Shown here in pieces: positions 53,786 to 61,987 of a DNA stretch of 64,000 bases. The notes beneath the pieces were generated by a model. The model ran no database searches. It was not told where the DNA came from and was given only the letters and a program-made list of their open reading frames with translations. The translations under genes and the position numbers were made by a program. Position 1 is the first letter of the stretch, and each line of letters opens with the position of its first letter. The stretch is from Bdellovibrionales bacterium (GTDB lineage: Bacteria > Bdellovibrionota > Bdellovibrionia > Bdellovibrionales > Bdellovibrionaceae). The DNA lies in contig JAFEAQ010000014.1 in assembly GCA_018266295.1 (NCBI GenBank), positions 121,851 through 185,850 on the forward strand. Reading direction: 5' to 3'.

Positions 53786-54063
53786 ACGAATTTGTAGAGA
53801 ATTTTCACCCAAGCAAAGCAGAAGAAGGCCACCATCAGGCTGCTTGCGCTTGGCTGAGTGATAAAAGTTAAACCTGCGATTGTGAAGAATAAGCCGTAGG
53901 GAAAAACTTGCCAGAAATAGGATTCATCTTTGAAAGAAGGCTTTTGATTTTTAGCCTTCTTTGAAAACCAATCTGGGCGAAAGAAACCAAAGTAAAATAA
54001 ACTAAAACCTAGAATCAAAAAACCGCACGCCATCCAGCGCTCTGCTGTCATCCCTAACACCAT
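53782..54063 (-). CDS. Small inner-membrane protein
   Basis: A 93-residue hydrophobic protein with three membrane segments (about 8-28, 55-70 and 72-92). No family recognised. GGAGGAG precedes ATG 54063; a second ATG lies four codons in. Its stop codon overlaps that of the convergent 53471 gene. Confidence 0.6.
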   Translation of the reverse strand: MVLGMTAERWMACGFLILGFSLFYFGFFRPDWFSKKAKNQKPSFKDESYFWQVFPYGLFFTIAGLTFITQPSASSLMVAFFCFAWVKILYKFV

Positions 54064-54073
54064 CGCCCACTCC

Positions 54074-54098
54074 TCCGATTCATCAATTTAGAATCGGA
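54074..54098. promoter_or_regulatory. Hairpin beside the ribosome site of 53782 gene
   Basis: TCCGATTC (54074-54081) pairs with GAATCGGA (54091-54098), 8 bp, loop ATCAATTTA. On the minus strand the stem ends exactly where the GGAGGAG ribosome site of the small membrane protein begins, so it could affect translation, or terminate the gdx transcript. Confidence 0.4.
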
Positions 54099-54174
54099 TG
54101 ATCGCGAAACCAAGCGGCGCTTCTCGGCCGTAAACGTTTCTAGCCTTCAGTCCTGCAAACAAATGTTCGCCGCT

Positions 54175-54504
54175 TTAGCCTTCTGAGAACTTAAGTCCCA
54201 AGATGCCACCGATAATGAAGAGCAAACAGATCGCTTTCACAAGGCCCAGGCTTTCATTAAAAAAGAAATAGCCAACGATCACAGAGCCCACAGCTCCGAT
54301 CCCCGTCCACACAGTATAAGAAACCCCGATCGGCAAAACGCGCATCGAAAGTGAAAGCAGATAGAAGCTCACGCCCATCACGGCGAGCGTAAAAACAGAC
54401 GGCCAAAGTTTGGTGAAGCCTTCGGACTGTTTGAGGCCTGCGGCCCAGATAAATTCCAACACTCCGGCGATAACGAGAACGATCCATGCGATATTTGTTG
54501 TCAT
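54175..54504 (-). CDS. SMR-family guanidinium exporter (Gdx/SugE-like)
   Basis: A 109-residue four-helix SMR transporter. The N-terminal helix has A-W-I-V-L-V-I-A-G-V-L-E with the essential Glu, and the L-K-Q-S-E-G-F-T-x-L-W-P-S loop is that of the Gdx (formerly SugE) branch rather than EmrE, so guanidinium is the likely export substrate. GGAAGAG precedes the ATG. Confidence 0.88.
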   Translation of the reverse strand: MTTNIAWIVLVIAGVLEFIWAAGLKQSEGFTKLWPSVFTLAVMGVSFYLLSLSMRVLPIGVSYTVWTGIGAVGSVIVGYFFFNESLGLVKAICLLFIIGGILGLKFSEG

Positions 54505-54725
54505 TGTCTCTTCCTTTCATTTGCGGAGATTTGTGATGGCTCCGCACTTATTTTTAGAACTGTACTGGCTACCGCCGAGCGTGCCTCCATCCATGTGAAT
54601 CGAGGCTTCTGCCTCGAGCTCCGCTTCCTGCCGGCCATCCGGGCCGTCAGGTTCTTGTCTCCAGGGAACCCTTCGAGTTGTTCAGCCGAGATTTCAAATC
54701 AAGTACTTGTCTTCTGCATTCACTC

Positions 54726-54750
54726 CCAGACGGCCACGATGGCCGTCTGG
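54726..54750. repeat. Perfect 11-bp hairpin
   Basis: CCAGACGGCCA and its complement with CGA in the loop. It lies in the unexplained interval between gdx and infC and has no T tail, so it is not an obvious terminator. Confidence 0.6.
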
Positions 54751-54848
54751 CCCCGTTCCCACGGACGGACGGTCCACGCTGTTCCCCTTACTGGGCGAGC
54801 AAGCATCAGCTTGCCGCGAACGAAACTCCTGCCCCAAAAACCAAAAAA

Positions 54849-54875
54849 AAAACCGGAGCTTTGGGCCCCGGTTTT
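54849..54875 (-). terminator. Terminator of thrS-infC
   Basis: On the minus strand AAAACCGG and CCGGTTTT form a stem over an 11-nt loop, directly followed by a run of ten T residues in total. It lies 54 nt after the infC stop and ends the thrS-infC transcript, confirming that rpmI-rplT is separate. Confidence 0.9.
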
Positions 54876-54928
54876 GTGACTTTAAAAGTCCGGCAACTAA
54901 ATCAGCTTCAGCCCACAGGGCCGTGCCT

Positions 54929-55606
54929 CTAGTCTTCGTCGTCGTGCTCTTCGTCTTCCTCTTCAAGCTCAGCAAGTTCTTTCGTATCTTGCTTCGACTT
55001 GTTCGGATGAGCCTTCAAGTAATCCTTAATTTTCAATGGATCAGGTCCAAGCATCAAGAACATTTGCTTACCTTCCATTTTCGGATTGGCTTCAACCAAA
55101 GCGAGGTCCTTCACGAACTCAATACATTTCTTCATGAGTTCCATACCAAGCTCTTGATGGGCCATCTCACGACCCATGAAACGAAGATTTACTTTCACTT
55201 TATCGCCATCCAACAAGAATCTGCGAGCGTGATTCATCTTAGTTTCGAAATCGTGTTGGTCAGTGCGTGGACGCATTTGGATTTCTTTGATGCTGACAAC
55301 AACTTGTTTTTTGCGAGCTGCTGCGGCTTTCTTTTTATTTTCGTACTTCCACTTGCCGTAATCCATGATTTTGCAAGTAGGAGGAGTCGCCGTCGGGGCG
55401 ATCTCAAGCAAATCTAAATTGCGTTCTTCAGCCAGTCTCAATGCCTCAGGAACCGTCATCACGCCAAGCATGTTTCCCTCGTCATCGATCACACGAATCT
55501 GAGGAGCGCGGATTTCACGGTTTACTCTCAACGAGTCTTTAGAGTCTTTCTTGCCGCGGAATTGGCCTCCGCCTCTAAAATCGTTTCTACCTTCGAACTT
55601 GCTAAT
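54929..55606 (-). CDS. infC: Translation initiation factor IF-3 (ATT start)
   Basis: IF-3 of about 225 residues. The family core begins R-V-N-R-E-I-R-A-P-Q-I-R-V-I-D and includes D-Y-G-K-W-K-Y-E and K-x-V-x-L-R-F-x-G-R-E. The frame has no upstream ATG or GTG; a TTG at 55531 starts right at the conserved core and has no ribosome site. Instead ATT at 55606-55604 is placed 6 nt after a perfect GGAGG (55617-55613) and 21 nt after thrS, and the added 25 residues are Lys/Arg/Gly-rich. An AUU start is the known autoregulation device of infC in E. coli and many bacteria. The C-terminus is acidic (ELEEEDEEHDDED). Confidence 0.93.
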   Translation of the reverse strand: MSKFEGRNDFRGGGQFRGKKDSKDSLRVNREIRAPQIRVIDDEGNMLGVMTVPEALRLAEERNLDLLEIAPTATPPTCKIMDYGKWKYENKKKAAAARKKQVVVSIKEIQMRPRTDQHDFETKMNHARRFLLDGDKVKVNLRFMGREMAHQELGMELMKKCIEFVKDLALVEANPKMEGKQMFLMLGPDPLKIKDYLKAHPNKSKQDTKELAELEEEDEEHDDED

Positions 55607-55626
55607 GGGAAACCTCCAGGGTTTTG

Positions 55627-57588
55627 TTAGTGTGCAGCTTCTTTCATTAAAGAGGACTGCAATTTTCTTTCGTTAATATCTTTTGAAATCAATTTCATTA
55701 ATTCGTCGACAGTGATGCCCTTATGTTCAGAGCCATCACGCAAACGAAGCGACACAGTTTTCGTCTCAGCTTCTTTATCGCCGACGATCACCATGTACGG
55801 AACTTTCTGCAACTGTGCTTCGCGGATCTTAAACTTCAACTGCTCGTTGCGGTTGTCAAACTCTACGCGGACTTGGTTGTCTTTAAACATCTTTTGCAAG
55901 TCTTCGCAGAAACCATTCACACGATCCGTAATGTTCAAAATCATCACCTGAGTCGGAGCGAGCCACGGCGGCAAGTGTCCTGCTGTGTGCTCAAGGTACA
56001 CGCCGATAAAGCGCTCCAATGAACCCAAGATCGCTCTGTGCAACATCACAGGACGGTGGGGAGCATTGTCTTCTCCCACGTACTCAAGACCAAAGGCTTC
56101 TGGCAAATTGAAGTCGACTTGTAATGTGCCCAACTGCCAAGGACGGTTCAAAGCATCAACGAACATGATATCAAGCTTCGGCCCGTAGAACGCGCCATCG
56201 CCCGGATTGATCGTGAATGGCAATTTCAAGCTATCCAAAGCTTTCGTCAAAGCGCCTTCAGCCTTGTCCCAAACTTCGTCAGAACCCATGCGGTTTTCTG
56301 GACGAGTCGACAAGAAGATCTTGTAGTTGTTCATACCGAGCTGAGTGTAAACGCGGTTTAAGAGCTGCATGAAGCTTGCGATCTCGGTCTGCATTTGATC
56401 GATCATGCAGAAGATGTGCGCATCGTCCTGACAGAACGTACGAACGCGAGTCAAGCCGTGCATCGCACCTGATTTTTCAAAACGGTGCAAGCGACCGAAG
56501 TCCGCCATTCTGAGCGGCAATTGCTTGTATGAATGAGGCTCCGCCTTGAACAACAAGCAGTGTGAAGGACAGTTCATCGGTTTTGATGCAAAGTCGCGCT
56601 CATCCACGCGTGTGAAGAAGATATTATCTTTGTAGTTCGCCATGTGACCTGAAGTGATGAACAGATTTGAATCAAAAATCTGCGGAGTGATCACTTCTTG
56701 GTAACCGAACTCGAAATACAGCTCACGCATGTACTTCTGCAATTGGTTGTAAACTACCGCACCCTTGCCAGTGAAGAACGGAGACCCCGGAGCCCACTCA
56801 TGGAAGTGGAAGAGACCTAGCTCTTTACCAAGCTTACGATGATCGCGCTTCTTCGCCTCTTCGAGGTTGTGAAGATATTGATCGAGTTCTTTTTTATCAG
56901 CAAAGGCTGTTGCATAAATACGCTGAAGCATCGGCTTCGTTTCATCACCACGCCAGTAAGCACCTGCCACCGACATCAATTTGAAAGCCTTGATTTGACC
57001 CGTGGATTGAATATGCGGGCCACGGCAGAGATCAAACCAGCCGTCACCATTGAAGTAGATGCCCACTTCTTTTTCGCCCTTCTCAGCCAAACCCTCGATG
57101 AGTTCGACTTTGAAACGCTCTTTCATTCCTTTGAAAGTCTCAATTGCTTTTGCAATCGGCCAGTTCTGACGAACGATCGGCAAATCTTTGGCAACGATTT
57201 CAGCCATTTTCTTTTCGATTTGTGCGAAGTGCTCTTCAGTGAAATGGAATGGAGAATCGAAATCGTAATAGAAACCATTTTCGATCACTGGTCCAATCGT
57301 CACTTTCACTTCAGGCCAGATCTGCTGAACAGCTTCGGCCAATACGTGCGCCGTCGTGTGACGGATCACTTCGATCGCTTCAGGAGATTTGGTCGTGATC
57401 AAAGCAATCTTGCTTTGATCTTTGAGAGGCGTCCGCAAATCATCGATCTCGTTCGATCCGTTAATTTTCACACCAAGAGTTTCTTTCGCTAAACGCGGAC
57501 CAATAGATTGGGCCACTTCCAGCGCCGAGGGTTCGTGATCAAACACCTTCGTAGAATTATCAGGCAAAACGATTGTAACTTGTGACAT
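55627..57588 (-). CDS. thrS: Threonyl-tRNA synthetase
   Basis: A 653-residue class II synthetase of usual length. An N-terminal TGS domain (about 1-62), the editing domain with H-T-T-A-H near residue 78, SAD motif, motif 1 and 2 of the catalytic core with zinc ligands (M-N-C-P-S-H), motif 3 (GSLERFIG) and the anticodon-binding C-terminus (about 545-640) are all present. It is followed after 20 nt by infC, as in many bacteria. Confidence 0.98.
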   Translation of the reverse strand: MSQVTIVLPDNSTKVFDHEPSALEVAQSIGPRLAKETLGVKINGSNEIDDLRTPLKDQSKIALITTKSPEAIEVIRHTTAHVLAEAVQQIWPEVKVTIGPVIENGFYYDFDSPFHFTEEHFAQIEKKMAEIVAKDLPIVRQNWPIAKAIETFKGMKERFKVELIEGLAEKGEKEVGIYFNGDGWFDLCRGPHIQSTGQIKAFKLMSVAGAYWRGDETKPMLQRIYATAFADKKELDQYLHNLEEAKKRDHRKLGKELGLFHFHEWAPGSPFFTGKGAVVYNQLQKYMRELYFEFGYQEVITPQIFDSNLFITSGHMANYKDNIFFTRVDERDFASKPMNCPSHCLLFKAEPHSYKQLPLRMADFGRLHRFEKSGAMHGLTRVRTFCQDDAHIFCMIDQMQTEIASFMQLLNRVYTQLGMNNYKIFLSTRPENRMGSDEVWDKAEGALTKALDSLKLPFTINPGDGAFYGPKLDIMFVDALNRPWQLGTLQVDFNLPEAFGLEYVGEDNAPHRPVMLHRAILGSLERFIGVYLEHTAGHLPPWLAPTQVMILNITDRVNGFCEDLQKMFKDNQVRVEFDNRNEQLKFKIREAQLQKVPYMVIVGDKEAETKTVSLRLRDGSEHKGITVDELMKLISKDINERKLQSSLMKEAAH

Positions 57589-57743
57589 TATGAAAGAATT
57601 TTGGTCGCCATGATTGCGACCGAAGTATGTGAGGTTGCTAATGATTTCTTAAGAGAAATACGCATCCGATAGTCTTAGAACGAGGGGGCCTCTGCGTCAA
57701 CAGGAAAGCTATGAAGACGCCTTCACAGCTCGCCTTGGATTCC

Positions 57744-58979
57744 CTATGGTTTCCCTGGCTTACGCGTAGCGTCTTTTGAGGTCTCAGAGCCGTTTTCACG
57801 CTTCATCACCTCGATGTAGTCGTTCACGATGCTCTCAAACTCGGCATAGCTCTTAGCCTCGTCTTGAGTAAGTGCTTTAAAAAGGGCCTCCCCTTGCCCT
57901 TGATCGGCATGCCACTTCCCGGCCCGTTGAGCCAGATAGCGATACACATCCTGCCCCTCTTGGACGTCTTTATCCGAAACTTTGCCCTCTGGATCGAGGG
58001 CTAAAAAGCCGCGCGTACGTTCGCGGGCGATAAATTGGTACTTGCCGCCGTCAACAAAGCGGTAAAAACCAAAAGTCGATCGTTGCGGACGGTAGAACTC
58101 GATTAAGCTATTGATACGGTCACGCTGTGTACCCTGCTGTTCATAGAGATTCATCGCCGGCTCCGCCAGGGTTTTAAGCTCAATCACCGTGCGAGCCCCC
58201 TTATTTTCGATCAAGAACCAGAAGCGCGGAATCCCCTGACTGCCACCTGTATCTTTGATTTTGTACGCCTGGGCGAGGATTTTCACGTCCCCCAAAGAGT
58301 TGATCATCGCACCGATGCTTTCGACGTACACATCGCGAGTCACCGGGTCCATTTCTGACAGCGGGCGCACGCCGGCAGCCGCCGTGAAGCCTTTGCCGTC
58401 GATGATTTTATCGAGGTACTTTTTCTGAATCGCCAGATACTCGCTGTGGCTTTTGCCTAAGATGGTTTCAATAATTTTCGGCTTTTGGATTTTTTCATCC
58501 TTCAGGCCATCGAGATAGTTCTTCCAAAGATCATGCAGTGGCACTTTATATGGAGACACCTGGTTGCTGATCGCAGATCTCGTAAAGTCCGCAAATAGTG
58601 AGGTGTGCCCGCCGTCATCAACGTCGATGAGGCCGATTTTGCGAGAGCCGTTAGAAAGCTCGATATCACCGATATTCAAAATATGAAAATCCCCGATGCC
58701 TATACCCTCGACTTTGAAGGCCTCCCGTAAAGAAACTAAATGCGGACGGATGGCCTTAAAGTAAGCCCAATTATGAGGAGCGTTCGCGCGAACCGCGGAA
58801 AACAGATTTCCTTCGGTCTTCCGCCACTCCCCGGTGGCAGCAAAAGTAATCTGCATGGGACTCGCACTCGCCAGCACATGCTCACACAGGGGCGCACCGC
58901 CGGCAAAAACAGTTGCAGGTGCCGAAGCTAGGCACAGGTTCGCCAAAATTGTTGCAAGTGTTAGGGTTCTATTGCGCAT
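57744..58979 (-). CDS. Exported DUF2252-like kinase-fold protein
   Basis: A 411-residue protein with a signal peptide (about 1-26, cleaved after VFA). The mature domain resembles DUF2252: a GIGDFHILNIGDIEL segment in place of the family GDxHxxNFG, followed by GLIDVDDGGHTSLFADFTR in place of the D-F-D-E pattern, then W-H-A-D-Q-G near the C-terminus. DUF2252 proteins have an aminoglycoside-phosphotransferase-like fold and are normally cytosolic, so export is unusual. The His, Asn and Asp residues that would hold ATP are partly conserved. Role unknown. Confidence 0.7.
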   Translation of the reverse strand: MRNRTLTLATILANLCLASAPATVFAGGAPLCEHVLASASPMQITFAATGEWRKTEGNLFSAVRANAPHNWAYFKAIRPHLVSLREAFKVEGIGIGDFHILNIGDIELSNGSRKIGLIDVDDGGHTSLFADFTRSAISNQVSPYKVPLHDLWKNYLDGLKDEKIQKPKIIETILGKSHSEYLAIQKKYLDKIIDGKGFTAAAGVRPLSEMDPVTRDVYVESIGAMINSLGDVKILAQAYKIKDTGGSQGIPRFWFLIENKGARTVIELKTLAEPAMNLYEQQGTQRDRINSLIEFYRPQRSTFGFYRFVDGGKYQFIARERTRGFLALDPEGKVSDKDVQEGQDVYRYLAQRAGKWHADQGQGEALFKALTQDEAKSYAEFESIVNDYIEVMKRENGSETSKDATRKPGKP

Positions 58980-59359
58980 ATTTTCTTTCTGTGAGGCTTT
59001 CCTCGGGGTTTGTCATGGACCCGTCAGGGTTCGTCAATTTCTCAGCAGGAAGCGTGCCCCAGAAGACTCACGCCGAGAAACTGTCTAAAAGTAAGACAGT
59101 TTCGTGACCTCAAATGAAATCTTTCACTAACGCGGTTGACATTGTCTGTTTCTGTTCACCGTGGTTGTTCCAGGCGTCGACTGGATTGACGAAAACTTTT
59201 AAACTCGCTGAGTTTGAATTTTTTTGTCGAGCTTTCAGTCTTTTCTCGAGTGTCAACAACCCAAGATGGCGCGTTCACATGAAGAATCTTGGAAGTGTTT
59301 CCAAAGTTCTGAGATGATGATTTCATGTTCGTTAAAAGGACGTCACACAAGGAGCACCC
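58980..59359. other. Divergent intergenic region with a hairpin
   Basis: 380 bp between two divergent genes. It contains a perfect 10-bp hairpin at 59077-59103 and several TTGAC-like elements (for example near 59147 and 59183), none with a matching -10 at the right distance. No gene is supported. Promoters for the DUF2252 gene and the Hint lipoprotein must lie here. Confidence 0.5.
59077..59103. promoter_or_regulatory. Perfect 10-bp inverted repeat
   Basis: GAAACTGTCT and AGACAGTTTC enclose a 7-nt AAAAGTA loop. There is no T tract, and it lies between divergent start codons, about 98 nt from one and 257 nt from the other, so it is better as an operator or leader structure than as a terminator. 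Confidence 0.45.
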
Positions 59360-61987
59360 ATGAACACCTCAAAACTGGTTTTCATTGCGGTGACACTTTC
59401 AATATTGCACGTAGGTTGTCAGAAGTTGTCAGTCGGCAGTGAGAATGAAGTGAATACGACAGAAAGTCTAGGCATCAACTGTAAAACAGATGCCGCAATC
59501 GATACCTCTTCCTTGGCTATCCAAGGTTCTGAGGTGGCAGCAAAAGGTCAATCCGTCGTTTATAAATTAAACGAAGACCTCGGCTGTTCAAGCTCACAGA
59601 AACTGAGCTGGAAAACCGTTGGCAGCAGCGCTGTGAATTCAGGCGCAGCCATGACGGCTTCCTATAAGAAAGCCGGCGAATATGTCGTCGTTGCTCAAGT
59701 GGAATCTTCCATGAGCAGCTCTTTCTCAGGAAAAGTCGCTACGACTTCAACGACTGATATTTCAATGAAAACGATCGTCGTTGCTAGCCAAGCTGCGATC
59801 TCGGGCCCTGATTTGGGCATGGTCGGCAGTGCGCTGAAATACCAAATCGCCCTTCCAAGCGGCATGAGCCTCGCCTCTGCGGATTGGAATTTCGGCGACG
59901 GTTCCGCTGTTCAAAGCGGCCTCGGCCAAGTGGCGCATACTTATGGTCGCCCAGGTGACTACCAGATTTCAGTTGCTATCGTTGATGGCAACCAGAATAA
60001 AAGCACTCTCTCGCAAAAAGTAACCATCGTGAACATTCAAGATGGTCTTGAGTGCGTTTCCGACCTTGCCATCTCGGGCCCTACTGAGGCGAACGTGAAC
60101 GCACCGGTGGCAATGTCACTTTATATTCCAGCTTGTTTGACGAATAAAATCACGGCTGTGACTTGGAACTTGGGCGACGGTTCAAGCTCTTCAAATCAAA
60201 GCGTGACTCATACATATAGCAATGCCGGTGATTACCAAGTGACTGTGCAAATCTATATTGGTGGCGATACCAGCACTCCGTGGGTGACTCTCACTCATGA
60301 TATTGCGGTCAGCAGTTTGCCAGTGGATCCAGAGCCATCACCAACACCGGCGCCAAGTCCTACTCCGGACTTGAATAAGTGCCCAGCAGCGGGTCAGCAA
60401 CGTGAGACCAAAGGTGAAATCTACTCTGAAACAGTGGCTTGCGGTTTAAACGGCACGAAAGTGATGTCTTACCGTGACACTGTTGTTGAAGAATGCCGCC
60501 TTGTTGGTGAACACCTTGACTGGGTGAAAGCTTCGACTTCAAAAGACCTTCTCAGTGAAGGCTCTTGCCAAGGTCAGTCTTGTAATTTACCGGACGGCTC
60601 ACAAATCGTGAACGGCTCCACAAAATCAAGCGTTATTACTGGCGAAGTCAGTGTGGCATTGACTTGTGAGTTCGGTGAAACCGGTCACTTCAGCATTTAC
60701 AACCAAGTCTCAGACCTTGTTTGTAATAACGGCCAAGTCAGCCAAACCAACACTCGTCAAGGCACTGTGAAAACTCCAGGTTCTTGCCCTGTGTACTCTT
60801 ATCAAGCGACTGACACCTGGTCGGCTTGCTCCGCGGATTGCGGCGGTAAGCAGTCCCGCATCTACGTTTGTAAAGACGACAGCGGCAACGTTGTTTCCAA
60901 CGACCGTTGTAAAATCGCAGCTCCTGTTGAAGAACGCGTTTGTGACGGCAATCCTGCAGCCGTTCGTCGCCAAGAAGTTTCAACTTCGAGCGAAGAAGCC
61001 AATAGCTCGAACAAATGCCCTGCGAACCAAATCGGCGTCATCGTTCAGTCTCGTGATGTGACGAATACGAAGACTTATGCTTGTATCGATCACAGCGTGA
61101 AACTGGAAAAAGATGAAACGACTTACGGTGCATGGGTTTCCCAAAGCTATTGCCGTGACTACGTTGCTTATCGCTGTTCTCAAGATAGCTTGAGCAATGA
61201 TGAAGCTAACGGTCGCTATCAGTGGATGGTGAAATGCCAAGACCAAGTTCCGGTTATCAAAGAATTCCTTGAGAAGTTTGATAACGTGAAAGTGGGCGGC
61301 AACGACATCGACACGAGCGCGCGCAAGCTCTACCCGACTTTCATGAACCGTGCGACCAATCCCGAAAAAGTGTGGATTGCGCCTAAGAAAGCCAGCGGTT
61401 CTTGCGTTGTTCCTTCGACGGCTTACATTGCAGCGGTTTGTGTGTCCTCTTGCGCAACGCCAGAGCAACAAATCATTGCCGATGTGAAGGCTCAAGGACA
61501 AGGCAAGTATGTCACCTTCATCGAAGCATTGACTAAAAACTACAGCCACGTTGTGACTTTGAAGAATACAAATTCGATGAACAGCAAAGCTGTTGAGAAA
61601 ACTCCTGTGGACCAATGGGTGACTGAGTTGATCGATGGCGAGCATGACATCATTGTCTTCACAATGAAATCAGGTCGCAGCATTAAACTCACTCCGAACC
61701 ATCCAGTGGTTGCCTCGAACGGTATGATGAAGCTTGCGGGCGAATTCGCCGTCGGTGACAGCCTGGTTGAGCTCGGTGGTCACTTGGATGCCATCGTGTC
61801 TTTAGAACATGTGAAACATTACGGTAAGGTTTATAACCTCTTCGTGAAATCGACCGAGATCCAGAAAAATATCGTTATCACGAACGGTTATTTGAACGGA
61901 ACGGCATTCTTCCAAAACGAAGGTGCCGTGAATATGAACCGTGCACTCTTTAAAAACAAACTGACTCAAGGAATTTTTAACAAATGA
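59360..61987 (+). CDS. Surface lipoprotein with PKD, TSP1 and Hint domains
   Basis: An 875-residue lipoprotein with lipobox HVGC (Cys20) and AAGGAG before the ATG. Domain order by eye: a first Ig-like part (about 40-140); two PKD domains (about 144-224 and 236-317) with WNFGDG and WNLGDG; a Pro/Thr/Ser linker (323-337); a Cys-rich region; a thrombospondin type 1 repeat (about 486-529: W-S-A-C-S-A-D-C-G, later a Cys at 504, 517 and 528); and a C-terminal Hint (Hedgehog/intein) domain (about 698-847) with S-C at 697-698, LTPNHPVVAS with His781 as the TxxH-like block, and an ending I-T-N-G-Y-L-N-G. The usual last His-Asn is not there. Self-cleavage or ester ligation near Cys698 is inferred. It is followed by a coupled partner gene. 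Confidence 0.85.
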   Translation: MNTSKLVFIAVTLSILHVGCQKLSVGSENEVNTTESLGINCKTDAAIDTSSLAIQGSEVAAKGQSVVYKLNEDLGCSSSQKLSWKTVGSSAVNSGAAMTASYKKAGEYVVVAQVESSMSSSFSGKVATTSTTDISMKTIVVASQAAISGPDLGMVGSALKYQIALPSGMSLASADWNFGDGSAVQSGLGQVAHTYGRPGDYQISVAIVDGNQNKSTLSQKVTIVNIQDGLECVSDLAISGPTEANVNAPVAMSLYIPACLTNKITAVTWNLGDGSSSSNQSVTHTYSNAGDYQVTVQIYIGGDTSTPWVTLTHDIAVSSLPVDPEPSPTPAPSPTPDLNKCPAAGQQRETKGEIYSETVACGLNGTKVMSYRDTVVEECRLVGEHLDWVKASTSKDLLSEGSCQGQSCNLPDGSQIVNGSTKSSVITGEVSVALTCEFGETGHFSIYNQVSDLVCNNGQVSQTNTRQGTVKTPGSCPVYSYQATDTWSACSADCGGKQSRIYVCKDDSGNVVSNDRCKIAAPVEERVCDGNPAAVRRQEVSTSSEEANSSNKCPANQIGVIVQSRDVTNTKTYACIDHSVKLEKDETTYGAWVSQSYCRDYVAYRCSQDSLSNDEANGRYQWMVKCQDQVPVIKEFLEKFDNVKVGGNDIDTSARKLYPTFMNRATNPEKVWIAPKKASGSCVVPSTAYIAAVCVSSCATPEQQIIADVKAQGQGKYVTFIEALTKNYSHVVTLKNTNSMNSKAVEKTPVDQWVTELIDGEHDIIVFTMKSGRSIKLTPNHPVVASNGMMKLAGEFAVGDSLVELGGHLDAIVSLEHVKHYGKVYNLFVKSTEIQKNIVITNGYLNGTAFFQNEGAVNMNRALFKNKLTQGIFNK

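Larger units (their letters stand above)
54505..54928. other. Structured non-coding stretch between gdx and infC
   Basis: Holds several inverted repeats: GCGGAG/CTCCGC (54523-54545) just before the gdx ribosome site, TCGAGGC-TTCT-GCCTCGA (54600-54617), an 11-bp stem with a 3-nt loop at 54726-54750 (CCAGACGGCCA), and the infC terminator at 54849-54875. The middle part (about 54600-54840) is GC-richer than the flanks and contains no supportable gene. I compared it mentally with known guanidine riboswitch classes and see no conserved ACGR loops or ykkC core, so no riboswitch is claimed. Confidence 0.5.

Noticed and set aside
54505..54600. Guanidine riboswitch upstream of the SMR exporter
   Set aside because: Local stems exist, but the conserved loop and core sequences of the known classes are not seen.
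54707..55417. 236-codon plus-strand frame opposite infC
   Set aside because: It is antisense to infC and its terminator, and it translates to hydrophobic Phe/Leu-rich text typical of an antisense frame of an acidic/basic gene.
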